NCBI GenBank assembly: GCA_046091665.1
Contig: JBJTCD010000097.1
Location: 1-64,000, forward strand
DNA: 64,000 nucleotides
DNA from: CAIUPE01 sp046091665
Lineage (GTDB): Bacteria; Pseudomonadota; Alphaproteobacteria; Rhizobiales; Beijerinckiaceae
Direction of reading: 5' to 3'
Both the position numbers and the translations under genes were made by a program. The notes beneath the pieces are model-generated. The model worked only from the letters and a program-made list of their open reading frames with translations. It was not told where the DNA came from and searched no databases. Of the stretch, positions 42,556 through 51,434 are shown one piece after another (position 1 is the stretch's first letter; each line of letters begins with the position of its first letter).

Positions 42556-43101
42556 TTATCCGATGCGGATCGAATTATCGCTCGTGAACGCATAAGGCGG
42601 CACGGGCAAATTCGTCGGCGCTGGTCCCTGACGAATACGGCCTGACGTGTCGAACACCGAACCATGGCAGGGGCACATCCAGCCTTTGAACTCGCCTTCA
42701 TTGCCGAGCGGCACGCAACCCAAATGGGTGCAATTGCCATAGACAATGAGCCATTGCTCTTTGCCCGCCTTCACACGATCGGCATCAGCCTGTTTATCGC
42801 GCAATGAGGTGATGTCGGTTGCTTGCGCGGTTTTGATTTCGTCCTTCGTGCGGTGACGCACGAAAATCAACTTACCGCGCCAGAACAATTTGACGATCTG
42901 ACCTTCCGCCACAGGCGAAAGATCGAAGTCAACAGGCGCGCCCGCGGCAATGGTTGCGGCATCCGGGCCCATTTGGCTGATGAAAGGCCAAATCGCTCCT
43001 GCGATACCAACAGCGCCCACGGCGCCGGTCGCAATATAGAGAAAATCGCGTCTTGTAGGTTCGGCCGAGGCCGCTGCGTGTGTCGAAGCCACTGTGGTCA
43101 T
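42556..43101 (-). CDS. petA: Rieske iron-sulfur subunit of the bc1 complex
   Basis: A 181-residue Rieske protein. The N-terminal twin-arginine-like anchor (TRRDFLYIATGAVGAVGIAGAIWPF) is uncleaved. The [2Fe-2S] ligands are in CTHLGC (about residue 124) and CPCHGS (about 143), and GNCTHLGCVPLG is typical. Residues QMGPDAATIAAG form the hinge. It starts the petABC operon; divergent trmL lies across a 264-bp gap that holds both promoters. Confidence 0.96.
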   Translation of the reverse strand: MTTVASTHAAASAEPTRRDFLYIATGAVGAVGIAGAIWPFISQMGPDAATIAAGAPVDFDLSPVAEGQIVKLFWRGKLIFVRHRTKDEIKTAQATDITSLRDKQADADRVKAGKEQWLIVYGNCTHLGCVPLGNEGEFKGWMCPCHGSVFDTSGRIRQGPAPTNLPVPPYAFTSDNSIRIG

Positions 43102-43365
43102 CCTCGCATCCGGCGCCCCCGAAGCGGAACCCTTTGCGGGGCCTCAACTCCGGCCATCACGGACTCTTCAAGCGACGCCGGTTGCCGAAAGAGCCCTCTC
43201 ACTTGTCTAAGTATCGCGCTGCAATAAATAGCCTTTCGGCCACGGGCGCGCGACGGGGCCGTGTGTCGCATGAGGCGTTCCGCTTGTCTATAGTCCGGAA
43301 GGCGTGTCCCCCCTCGTTTCCGGCGCTTTTTTGACTGATTTCCATTCCTTTCTTAATGATCCCTT

Positions 43366-43824
43366 ATGCAACTCGCGCTCTTCCAACCCGATATACCGCA
43401 AAACACCGGAACCATGCTCCGCTTCTGCGCCTGTTTGGGGGTCACCGCGCATCTCATTGAACCCGCCGGTTTCCCGATTTCCGACAAGAATTTCCGCCGC
43501 TCAGGGATGGATTACATCGATCAGGTCGATATTCGGCGCCATATCAGCTGGAGCGACTTCGAAATCTGGCGAAAAGCCTCGGGTGCGCGGCTCGTGCTCG
43601 CGACCACAAAAGGCGCGGTACCCTACCCGGACTTCAGCTTCAGACCGGATGACATCATCCTGATGGGGCGCGAATCGGCAGGGGTACCGGACGAAGTTCA
43701 TGAGGCCGCTGATGCGAGGCTTCTCATTCCCATGCGCGCCGGATTAAGATCACTCAATGTCGCGGTGTCCGCTGCGATGATGATGGGAGAAGCACTCCGG
43801 CAACTGGACGCTTTTCCAAGATAA
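43366..43824 (+). CDS. trmL: tRNA (cytidine(34)-2'-O)-methyltransferase
   Basis: A 152-residue SPOUT methyltransferase that modifies the wobble base of tRNA-Leu isoacceptors. The start MQLALFQPDIPQNTGTMLRFCACLG, the middle IILMGRESAGVPDEVHEAADARLLIPM and the knotted C terminus RSLNVAVSAAMMMGEALRQ are diagnostic. Length is normal. It lies between the petABC operon (divergent) and hemF (26 bp downstream, same strand), an order I associate with Hyphomicrobiales. Confidence 0.95.
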   Translation: MQLALFQPDIPQNTGTMLRFCACLGVTAHLIEPAGFPISDKNFRRSGMDYIDQVDIRRHISWSDFEIWRKASGARLVLATTKGAVPYPDFSFRPDDIILMGRESAGVPDEVHEAADARLLIPMRAGLRSLNVAVSAAMMMGEALRQLDAFPR

Positions 43825-43850
43825 AAATGACGATGTGAGGAAAGTAAGTA

Positions 43851-44741
43851 ATGACCGACGCCTTAGACGCCCGTAAATCGCGCGCTGAATCCTGGTTCCA
43901 ATCTCTGCGCGACGCAATCTGCGCGTCATTCGAAGCGCTCGAAGACGAGGCGACCGGACCCTTCTTTGAAGACGCGAAAGAAGCGGGACGTTTTCAACGC
44001 ACACCCTGGGAACGCACGGATCACTCAGGTGCCAAAGGTGGCGGCGGTGTGATGTCGATCATGAAAGGCCGCGTGTTCGAAAAAGTCGGCGTGCATTGCT
44101 CAACCGTCTATGGCGAATTCGCACCCGAATTTCGTGGCCAGATTCCGGGTTCGGACAAGGACCCGCGCTTTTTTGCAACGGGTGTGTCTCTGATCGCGCA
44201 TCCATGGAATCCGAATGTGCCGACCGTTCATATGAACACGCGTTTTGTTGTGACGACTAAAGCGTGGTTTGGCGGCGGCGCGGATTTGACGCCCGTGCTC
44301 ATGCGTCGTCGCACGCAAGAAGACATCGATACAAAAAATTTCCACGCGGCGATGAAAGCGCCATGCGACAAACATTCAAAAGTTGCCAATTACGACAAAT
44401 ATAAAAAATGGTGCGATGAGTATTTCTTTTTGAAACATCGCAATGAACCGCGCGGCATTGGTGGGATCTTTTATGACTACCTCGAGTCGGGCGATTGGGA
44501 TGCTGATTTTGTCTTCACACAAGATGTCGGCCGCGCTTTTGCCGAGATCTATCCGAAAATTGTGAAGGCAAATGTATCAACACCTTGGACGGACACCGAT
44601 CGCGACGAACAACAAATCCGCCGCGGCCGTTATGTCGAATATAATCTGCTCTACGACCGCGGCACGATCTTTGGTCTCAAAACAGGCGGCAATGTCGACT
44701 CTATTTTATCAAGTCTACCGCCGACGGTGCAATGGCCGTGA
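43851..44741 (+). CDS. hemF: Oxygen-dependent coproporphyrinogen III oxidase
   Basis: A 296-residue heme-pathway enzyme converting coproporphyrinogen III to protoporphyrinogen IX with O2. The family is highly conserved and motifs are obvious: GGGVMSIMKGRVFEKVGVH, FFATGVSLIAHPWNPNVPT, HMNTRFVVTTKAWFGGGADL, KWCDEYFFLKHRNEPRGIGG and RRGRYVEYNLLYDRGTIFGL. A product for b- and c-type heme is consistent with the cytochrome genes next door. A family B repeat block follows. Confidence 0.97.
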   Translation: MTDALDARKSRAESWFQSLRDAICASFEALEDEATGPFFEDAKEAGRFQRTPWERTDHSGAKGGGGVMSIMKGRVFEKVGVHCSTVYGEFAPEFRGQIPGSDKDPRFFATGVSLIAHPWNPNVPTVHMNTRFVVTTKAWFGGGADLTPVLMRRRTQEDIDTKNFHAAMKAPCDKHSKVANYDKYKKWCDEYFFLKHRNEPRGIGGIFYDYLESGDWDADFVFTQDVGRAFAEIYPKIVKANVSTPWTDTDRDEQQIRRGRYVEYNLLYDRGTIFGLKTGGNVDSILSSLPPTVQWP

Positions 44742-44779
44742 GGCATACGATCCTTATCGGAAGGTGCGCCGCTCTCTGT

Positions 44780-44920
44780 TCCTCATGGTGAGCCGCGCCG
44801 AAGGCGCGTGTCGAACCACGTCCTTCGAGACGCGCCTATCGGCGCTCCTCAGGATGAGGAGTATTATGGTCACGTCCTTCGACACGCATCGCTATCGCGA
44901 TGCGGCTCAGGATGAGGACG
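44780..44920. repeat. Intergenic repeat family B, three copies in tandem
   Basis: The 213-bp gap after hemF is filled by alternating units: CCTCATGGTGAG then CGTGTCGAACCACG (44780-44820), its inverted form CGTCCTTCGAGACG then CTCAGGATGAGG (44819-44859), and a third CGTCCTTCGACACG then CTCAGGATGAGGACG (44873-44920). Neighbouring copies can pair. Homologous units lie at 38588-38690. Confidence 0.85.
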
Positions 44921-44954
44921 TAATTTAAGCGACGGCTCAGTAAGCATAATTGCT

Positions 44955-45809
44955 TCACTTCGAATGTGCGAAATCTCTATAAAGCTCACGCGCTTTTCTG
45001 TAGATCGGGCCCGGCTGCAAATTACGATCATCGATGCGTGTAATCGGCTGCACTTTGCCATAATTGCCGGCTGAAAAAATCTCGTCTGCCTTCAAGAAAT
45101 CGGCATAGGTCAAACGCGTTTCAACAAGCGCTTGGCCGTCCTTCTTGAAAAGATCAATCACACGCTGCCGTGTAATGCCATTCAAAAAAGTACCATTCGG
45201 CATCGGCGTGAGTACAACGCCATCTTTCACCATGAACACATTGGCGGTGGCGAGTTCGGCGACATTGCCGAGCATGTCGGTGAGCAGGCAATTATCAAAA
45301 CCATTCGCGCGACATTCCATCAAAGCGCGCGCATTATTGGGATAGAGACATCCTGTCTTGGCTTCTGTTGGCATCGTCTCCGGTGTCGGACGACGAAAGC
45401 GTGAAAGAGTGATCGACGAGCCCGCACCATCCGGCATCGGCGCTTCATAGATACACAGCATTGAACGCGTCGACTCCGGATCCGGCGCCACTTCCCCGCG
45501 CGTGCCAGTCTCCGGCCAATACATCGGCTTGATATAAAGCGCTTTATCAGGAGAAAAATTCTTCAATCCCTCATGGGTTAAACCGATCCATTGATCGACA
45601 CTGACATCGGGCTTCAAATACATCGTCTTCGCCGATTGATTGACACGCTCGAAATGGCGCTCAAGGTCCGGCATCACGCTGTCGAAATAACGCGCGCCAT
45701 CAAAAACCGATGACCCCAACCAGAATGCGTGACTGCGCGGGCCCAAGATCGGCGGATTACCCTCATGCCATTGGCCATCGATAAAGGTCCATGTGGGGGA
45801 GAGAGTCAT
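44955..45809 (-). CDS. Class IV aminotransferase (branched-chain aminotransferase-like)
   Basis: A 284-residue PLP enzyme of fold type IV. The start TWTFIDGQWHEGNPPILGPRSHAFWLGSSVFDGAR is the BCAT/DAAT pattern. Later elements are YIKPMYWPETG, the PLP-Lys in EAKTGCLYPNNARALMECRANGFD, LLTDMLGNVAELATANVFMV and FLNGITRQRVIDL. It is probably a branched-chain amino-acid aminotransferase, but D-amino-acid or 4-amino-4-deoxychorismate lyase-like relatives cannot be ruled out from sequence alone. It lies between two repeat blocks. Confidence 0.82.
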   Translation of the reverse strand: MTLSPTWTFIDGQWHEGNPPILGPRSHAFWLGSSVFDGARYFDSVMPDLERHFERVNQSAKTMYLKPDVSVDQWIGLTHEGLKNFSPDKALYIKPMYWPETGTRGEVAPDPESTRSMLCIYEAPMPDGAGSSITLSRFRRPTPETMPTEAKTGCLYPNNARALMECRANGFDNCLLTDMLGNVAELATANVFMVKDGVVLTPMPNGTFLNGITRQRVIDLFKKDGQALVETRLTYADFLKADEIFSAGNYGKVQPITRIDDRNLQPGPIYRKARELYRDFAHSK

Positions 45810-45850
45810 GTGAAGGTTTCCTCGTTTGTAATTTCTATATCTTTTCTATT

Positions 45851-45962
45851 CTCCTCCACCTGCAGGGGGAGGTGTTCGCGAAGCGAACGGAGGGGGCTAC
45901 TTTCTGATTTTCCCCACCCGTCAAACGCTTTGCGTTTGACACCCTCCCCTGTAGGGGAGGGA
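45851..45962. repeat. Intergenic repeat family C with nested palindromes
   Basis: The 175-bp gap holds CTCCACCTGCAGGGGGAG-type (about 45853-45871), GTTCGC-GAA-GCGAAC (about 45874-45888), GTCAAACGC-TTT-GCGTTTGAC (about 45920-45940) and CCTCCCCTGTAGGGGAGG (about 45943-45960). Together they resemble a composite intergenic palindromic element. No gene is seen. Confidence 0.75.
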
Positions 45963-45984
45963 AAAAATCGATTGCCGATTGCCG

Positions 45985-47367
45985 TTAATTAGCCAACGCC
46001 GCAAGCACACGCGCCCAAGAGCGCGCGCCTTTTTCAAAACTTCTGACATCATATTTTTCATTTGGTGAATGAATACGATCGTCATCAAGCCCGAAGCCGA
46101 TGAGAAGCGTATCAAGTCCCAATGTTTTTTTGAAATCACCAACAATCGGAATCGAACCACCTGAACCGAGTGTTACCGCATCCACGCCCCATTCATCATG
46201 CAATGCGGATTTCGCCGCAACGAGATCAGGCATATCAAAAGGAAGTGTAATCGCGGGCGAGCCCTTATGGCTGATAAACTCAACCGTGCAATCTTTCGGC
46301 AGTCTCGCGCGCATATGCGCATGAAACGCGTCACGTATTTTTGCAGGATCCTGATCACCAACAAGACGGAAGGAGACTTTCGCGCTCGCTTCCGCGGCAA
46401 TGACGGTCTTTGCGCCGATACCCGTATAGCCGCCGATAATACCATTCACATCACAGGTAGGACGCGATTGCACCATCTCGATCAACATGCGGCCTTTCTC
46501 ACCTGCGGGCTCCGAAAGACCAATGGGCTTTAGGAATGATTCTGATGTAAGACCGAGCGAGGCCCATTGATCAAGAACCTGTTTCGGTGTTTCCGGCACG
46601 CCGTCATAAAAATCTTTGAGCGTCACGCGCCCCTCAGCATCATGAAGATCGCCGAGAATTTTAGTGAGCACACGAATTGGATTTTGTGCCCCGCCACCAT
46701 AGAGGCCTGAATGCAAATCACGATTTGCGGCTTTAATTGTCACTTCTTCATAGACCATGCCGCGCAAACCGGTTGTGATTTGCGGCGTCGTTTGATCCCA
46801 CATCGACGTATCGCATACAAGCGCAAGATCTGCCTTTAATCGATCACGATGAGACTTCAAAAAATCAGGAAGATGTTTTGAACCATCTTCCTCCTCGCCT
46901 TCGATCATAAAAGTCACACCAATCGGTAAAGATCCGGTCACAGCTTTCCACGCTCGGCAGGCTTCGACAAAGGTCATCACCTGGCCTTTATCATCCGCCG
47001 CACCCCGCGCGCGAATGACTTGACGCCCGTCATCTAATGTGACGAGTTGCGGATCAAAGGGTTGGCTCTCCCAAAGATGAAGAGGATCGACTGGTTGCAC
47101 ATCATAATGGCCATAAAAAAGCGCATGCTTTTTAGCTTTTCCTTCGCTGCGCCCAAGCACAACAGGATGACCATCCGTGGGCGCTACTTCGGCGCTGACA
47201 CCAAGTGAAGCAAGTTCCGCCTTCAACCACTCAGCCGCTTTGACGCATTCGCTCTTATAGGCAGGATCAGTAGAAATCGATTCAATTTTCAACCATTGAA
47301 ACAGACGCTCTCGCGCTTCAGTCCGATGCGCATCGAGATAAGCAAGAACATAATCAAGGTGAGACAT
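45985..47367 (-). CDS. M20-family metallopeptidase (dipeptidase)
   Basis: A 460-residue zinc peptidase of the ArgE/DapE/ACY1/CPG2 group. Zinc-site motifs are visible: FYGHYDVQPVDPLHLWESQPF, RGAADDKGQVMTFVEA, and the Glu pair in FMIEGEEEDGSKHLPDFL. The dimerisation domain follows (LHSGLYGGGAQNPI; residues about 190-330), and a terminal GSGGSIPIVGDFKKTLG closes the active site. Length and layout match bacterial M20 dipeptidases/carnosinase-like enzymes. No signal peptide; probably cytosolic peptide breakdown. Confidence 0.92.
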   Translation of the reverse strand: MSHLDYVLAYLDAHRTEARERLFQWLKIESISTDPAYKSECVKAAEWLKAELASLGVSAEVAPTDGHPVVLGRSEGKAKKHALFYGHYDVQPVDPLHLWESQPFDPQLVTLDDGRQVIRARGAADDKGQVMTFVEACRAWKAVTGSLPIGVTFMIEGEEEDGSKHLPDFLKSHRDRLKADLALVCDTSMWDQTTPQITTGLRGMVYEEVTIKAANRDLHSGLYGGGAQNPIRVLTKILGDLHDAEGRVTLKDFYDGVPETPKQVLDQWASLGLTSESFLKPIGLSEPAGEKGRMLIEMVQSRPTCDVNGIIGGYTGIGAKTVIAAEASAKVSFRLVGDQDPAKIRDAFHAHMRARLPKDCTVEFISHKGSPAITLPFDMPDLVAAKSALHDEWGVDAVTLGSGGSIPIVGDFKKTLGLDTLLIGFGLDDDRIHSPNEKYDVRSFEKGARSWARVLAALAN

Positions 47368-47466
47368 AGCTGCAATCCAAGTTCAGAACATTGAACATGG
47401 AGTTTAGAGGATCATTCTGTCATGAAGCAAGGGTGCAAAAGTGCAGCCCGGATCTGCAGCAGAGGT

Positions 47467-48405
47467 TTATATGGCCTTTTTATCCACCGGATGGGCCATC
47501 AGCATGGCCAAGGCGCAAGACGCCACTCTTGACGCCTCGCTATCCGCGCGGCTTGTGAGAATAATCGGGACGCGCGCGCCGACAACAACACCCGCCGCTT
47601 CCGCATGAACCATGAAAGAAAGCGTCTTTGCCAAAATATTGCCCGAAACAAGATCGGGCACGACAAGCACATTTGCGCGACCCGCAACGGGTGACACAAT
47701 TTGTTTTTGTTTCACCGCGCCCATATCAATCGCATTATCAAGCGCGAGCGGACCATCAAGCGTTGCGCCTGTGATCTGTCCACGATCCGCCATCTTACAT
47801 AAAGCCGCCGCTTCAATCGTTGAAGGAATGGCGGCATTCACCGTTTCTGTAGCAGAGAGCAACGCCACACGCACATCGTTAACACCTATGGCATGGGCGA
47901 GATCAATCGCGTTTTGTACGATGTCGGCTTTTTCGGATAGTGTTGGCGCGATATTGATCGCCGCATCCGTGACAATCAATGGATGATTATGACCTCTCGT
48001 CGCCATCACAAAACAATGGCTGATGCGTCGCTCCGTGCGAAGACCCTTTTGGTGATCGACAATCGCGCTCATCAATTCATCAGTATGAAGCGAACCCTTC
48101 ATCATGGCTGCAACACGACCTTCGCGCACGAGTTCAACAGCGCGTGCAGCCGCTGCGTGACTATGTGCGGTTGGCTCTATCGGTAAACCAGAAAGGTCAA
48201 TCTTCGCATTCTGTGCAATGTTACGAATTTTCGCTTCAGGCCCGACAAGGATCGGATCAATCAGCCTTTCCTCTTTGGCGCTCACAACACTTTCGAGACT
48301 TGTTGCGTCACAAGGATGAACCACCGCGACCTTTATAGGCTCATGTCTTTGCGCCTGTTCGATCAAATTTTTGAACACGGGATGCGGCACCGGTAGGTCG
48401 TTCAT
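47467..48405 (-). CDS. Phosphate acetyl/butyryltransferase-like protein
   Basis: A 312-residue enzyme of the Pta/Ptb family, moving an acyl group between CoA and phosphate. Family segments: VAVVHPCDATSLESVVSAKEERLIDPILVGPEAKI, GRVAAMMKGSLHTDELMSAI, RISHCFVM, LIVTDAAINIAPTL, and ITGATLDGPLALDNAIDMGA. It lacks the large N-terminal domain of full Pta. Related proteins often sit beside acetate kinase or polyhydroxyalkanoate genes; neither is adjacent here, so the acyl substrate is open. It follows no obvious operon partner. Confidence 0.85.
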   Translation of the reverse strand: MNDLPVPHPVFKNLIEQAQRHEPIKVAVVHPCDATSLESVVSAKEERLIDPILVGPEAKIRNIAQNAKIDLSGLPIEPTAHSHAAAARAVELVREGRVAAMMKGSLHTDELMSAIVDHQKGLRTERRISHCFVMATRGHNHPLIVTDAAINIAPTLSEKADIVQNAIDLAHAIGVNDVRVALLSATETVNAAIPSTIEAAALCKMADRGQITGATLDGPLALDNAIDMGAVKQKQIVSPVAGRANVLVVPDLVSGNILAKTLSFMVHAEAAGVVVGARVPIILTSRADSEASRVASCALAMLMAHPVDKKAI

Positions 48406-48429
48406 CTCTAAAAATCCTTATTCTTGTTT

Positions 48430-49041
48430 TTATGCTTGTGCGCTTGGTCGCGCATTCACTTCGTTATACCACCGCCAAAGATGTGTGTGATCCTCCGGCA
48501 CTTTGATCTTGGTTGGCTTCATGAAATCCACCGCACAGAGCAAAGTGATATCGGCAATTGAATAGGTCTCACCCGCGATAAAAGGTACTTCACCAAGCCG
48601 ATCATTGATCAAGCGCAAAGACGCCATCATTTTTGGTTTGTTGGCTTCCGCCCATTCATTCACTTGCGGGATTTCATGGGTCGCCATTCCCGGATGGCCA
48701 TGACGAAACACCATTTGCACTTCCGTCATAAATCCCAATTCGACACGACGGTTCCACATTTCAACGGTCGCTTTTTCTAAAGGCGTACGACCGAACAAAG
48801 CCGGCTCGGGATAAAGCTCTTCAAAATAGCGCGAGATGGCAACAGATTCCGTGATCACCGTGCCGTCATCAAGTTCAAGCGTTGGCGTGCGGCGCAAGGG
48901 ATTAAGCTTGGTAAATTCATCCGAGCGATGCTCAAAGGCTGCAAGATCGACCATCACACGCGGCACTTCAATGCCCTTCTCAGCGAGGAAAATCCGCACG
49001 CGGCGCGGATTGGGGGCACGGACACTGTCAAAAAGCTTCAT
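48430..49041 (-). CDS. Glutathione S-transferase family protein
   Basis: A 203-residue GST of the beta/theta-like kind. The N domain MKLFDSVRAPNPRRVRIFLAEKGIEVP, NPLRRTPTLELDDGTVITESVAISRYFEE carries the cis-Pro and the ES glutathione contact. The helical C domain ends with FIAGETYSIADITLLCAVDFMKPT. It differs clearly from the other GST at 17307. Substrate unknown; cytosolic. Confidence 0.9.
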   Translation of the reverse strand: MKLFDSVRAPNPRRVRIFLAEKGIEVPRVMVDLAAFEHRSDEFTKLNPLRRTPTLELDDGTVITESVAISRYFEELYPEPALFGRTPLEKATVEMWNRRVELGFMTEVQMVFRHGHPGMATHEIPQVNEWAEANKPKMMASLRLINDRLGEVPFIAGETYSIADITLLCAVDFMKPTKIKVPEDHTHLWRWYNEVNARPSAQA

Positions 49042-49194
49042 CACATCACTCCGGCAATCACCGACACACAGTCACGCACAAGGGGCTTTGGGTCAACCTT
49101 AACGCGATTTTCAAGTTGAATCGCATTTGAGCGAATTGGGGAAAGCTCCTTTAACCTGACATACGTAAATCTCTGGGGAGAAGAGAGTTGACCC

Positions 49195-50289
49195 ATGGCC
49201 TTGTCCCGACGACTCACAATCACCCCCGAGCTTGCGCGACCCGCCCTGCGCCTCGTGCAGCCACATGAAAAATTGAGGCAAGCACTCGCAACTCATAGTG
49301 GCGACGCTCTTCTTTGTTTGCCGGTCATCGCGCTTGCTTTAATCGCGCTGTCTGATGACGCCGGACGGTCTCAGCCCGCACTCATTTTAATACTTTTGGC
49401 GTTGTTTGGAGTTATTCTGTTGTGGCGCATGGCACGCAGCAGCGCCGAACGTAAAGCCTTACGCGACAATCGCGATGCCCTCATCGCCGGCCTTGAAGAG
49501 GCGCGTCTTCGCTCGGAAGAAGCGCGCCAACGCGCGGAAGATTTGAACACCGCGAAATCGCGTTTTCTAGCGAGCATCAGCCATGAATTGCGTACGCCTT
49601 TGAATGCGATTCTCGGTTTTTCCGAAATTATGGAAGCGGAACTTTTGGGCCGTCATCGTGTCAAAGCCTATCGCGCCTACGCGCGCGATATTCATGAGAG
49701 CGGCCGCATGTTGCTCGGATTGATCGACGAGCTTCTGGATCTTTCACGTATTGAAGCGGGGCGATTTGATCTCGTTGAGAGCGAACTATCGCTTGCCGAT
49801 ATTGCCGCAGATTGCGCGCATCTTGTTGAATTGCGCGCGCAAAGCCGCGATCTGTCATTGCTGTTGATGGTCGATCCTGCGCTCTCGTCGATCACAGCAG
49901 ATCCGCGCGCGATCAGGCAAATCATTCTCAATCTTTTATCAAATGCGATTAAGTTTACGCCTGAAGGTGGCGAGATCACGATTGAAATTGGCGCAACAAA
50001 ATCAGGCGGGCAATTTATCAAAGTGGCGGATACCGGCCCAGGCATTCCCGCATTTGAAATCCCGATCATTCTTGAAAGTTTCGGGCGTGGTACGCTCGCG
50101 ATCAAATCGGCGAAAGAAGGCGCTGGGCTTGGCTTGCCCATTGTGCGCGGATTAACCTCGATGCATGGCGGCGAATTTTCTCTTGCCGCGCGCGAAGGGC
50201 AAGGCACCGTGGCTTTGGTCACACTGCCCGCGGACCGTGTGATTCACAAAGCAAAGCCCTCAAAACTCATTCATCAACAAGCGGCGTGA
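49195..50289 (+). CDS. Sensor histidine kinase (two-helix membrane anchor)
   Basis: A 364-residue kinase. Two hydrophobic segments lie at about residues 38-80, followed by a coiled coil (RKALRDNRDALIAGLEEARLR and EEARQRAEDLNTAK). The core shows the H box FLASISHELRTPLNAILGFSEIMEA near residue 125, the N box RQIILNLLSNAIKFTPEGGE, the G1 box VADTGPGIP, F box ILESFGRG and the G2 box KEGAGLGLPIVRGLTSMHGG. It lacks PAS and receiver domains. The H box resembles PdhS/DivJ-type kinases; this is similarity only. The ribosome binding site is GAGAG 7 nt away. It is convergent with cobT. Confidence 0.88.
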   Translation: MALSRRLTITPELARPALRLVQPHEKLRQALATHSGDALLCLPVIALALIALSDDAGRSQPALILILLALFGVILLWRMARSSAERKALRDNRDALIAGLEEARLRSEEARQRAEDLNTAKSRFLASISHELRTPLNAILGFSEIMEAELLGRHRVKAYRAYARDIHESGRMLLGLIDELLDLSRIEAGRFDLVESELSLADIAADCAHLVELRAQSRDLSLLLMVDPALSSITADPRAIRQIILNLLSNAIKFTPEGGEITIEIGATKSGGQFIKVADTGPGIPAFEIPIILESFGRGTLAIKSAKEGAGLGLPIVRGLTSMHGGEFSLAAREGQGTVALVTLPADRVIHKAKPSKLIHQQAA

Positions 50290-50307
50290 TGATCATATTT
50301 CTGATGA

Positions 50308-51330
50308 TCACTCTTTGCGATCATCCACTTTCGCTTCGCCAAATGTGGCCATTCCATCATGGCATGCAAGCGCGGCTTTGATCACGCCAATCGCGAGTGC
50401 TGCACCCGAACCTTCTCCCAAACGCATGCCGAGTTCGAGCAAAGGCTTTTTGCCGAGGCGCTCAAGCACATCGCGATGCGCGCCTTCTGCTGAAAGATGT
50501 CCGGCAAAACAATGATCAAGCGCTGAAGGATGAGCAGCATGGAGAATAGCCGCCGCAGCGGTGGCGACATAACCATCAATCACCAGAGGAATGCGCTCCA
50601 TTCGTGCGGCTAAAATCATACCCGCCATCGCCGCAATCTCACGCCCGCCAAGATGTTGCAACACAAGAAGCGGATCGTTCAGAATAGACGCATGGGTTGA
50701 AAGCGCTTTTTCAACAGCAGCAATTTTGCGTTTCAGACCCTCATCATCAACACCAGTGCCACGCCCGACCCATTTTGAAACAGGTCCGCCATAGAGCGCA
50801 GCGTAAAGTGCCGCCGCGATCGTTGTGTTGCCAATGCCCATTTCACCAATGGCCAAAAGATCGTGATTGCCGCCAATCGCTTCCATGCCGAATGCCATTG
50901 TGGCAACGCAAGTCTTCTCATCCATTGCGGACTCAACCGTGATGTCACCGGTTGGAATTTCAAGCGCAAGATCATAAGCTTTGAAACCGATGTCGAATGT
51001 CTTGCAAATCTGATTGATCGCCGCGCCACCCGCTCCGAAATTATCGAGCATTTGCTGCGTCACCGTTGAGGGATAGGGCGACACGCCTTGCGCTGTCACA
51101 CCATGATTGCCCGCAAAAACCGCGACCAGCGGCCGCCGCGCGGTGGGACGCGCCGTGCCTTGCCACCCGGCCATATGAGAAACAATCTCTTCGAGACGAC
51201 CCAGACTGCCCGGCGGCTTCGTCAAAAACCGATCGCGCTCACGCGCGGCATCAATGCTCGTCTGATCGGGCGACGGCATTTTGGCCAATAAAGAACGAAT
51301 ATCATCAAAAGGGCGGGCTGAAGCGGTCAT
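50308..51330 (-). CDS. cobT: Nicotinate-nucleotide-dimethylbenzimidazole phosphoribosyltransferase
   Basis: A 340-residue enzyme that activates dimethylbenzimidazole to alpha-ribazole phosphate for the lower ligand of cobalamin. Motifs: RDRFLTKPPGSLGRLEEI, VAVFAGNHGVTAQGVSPYPSTVT, MLDNFGAGGAAINQI, IGEMGIGNTTIAAALYAAL and the final GMRLGEGSGAALAIGVIKAAL with the catalytic Glu. It is the only cobalamin gene here, with no riboswitch visible upstream. Confidence 0.95.
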   Translation of the reverse strand: MTASARPFDDIRSLLAKMPSPDQTSIDAARERDRFLTKPPGSLGRLEEIVSHMAGWQGTARPTARRPLVAVFAGNHGVTAQGVSPYPSTVTQQMLDNFGAGGAAINQICKTFDIGFKAYDLALEIPTGDITVESAMDEKTCVATMAFGMEAIGGNHDLLAIGEMGIGNTTIAAALYAALYGGPVSKWVGRGTGVDDEGLKRKIAAVEKALSTHASILNDPLLVLQHLGGREIAAMAGMILAARMERIPLVIDGYVATAAAAILHAAHPSALDHCFAGHLSAEGAHRDVLERLGKKPLLELGMRLGEGSGAALAIGVIKAALACHDGMATFGEAKVDDRKE

Positions 51331-51434
51331 GATCGACTCACAAACTACGAAGACAAAGTGAGGCCGTTAGACGCCCACGACATCGTCAACGCAAGTGAAA
51401 AACAGACCTCATTCACCCCAGACGCGACATGGCA

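Noticed and set aside
44572..44928. Open frame of 118 codons across the end of hemF
   Set aside because: It overlaps hemF in another frame and then runs through family B repeats.
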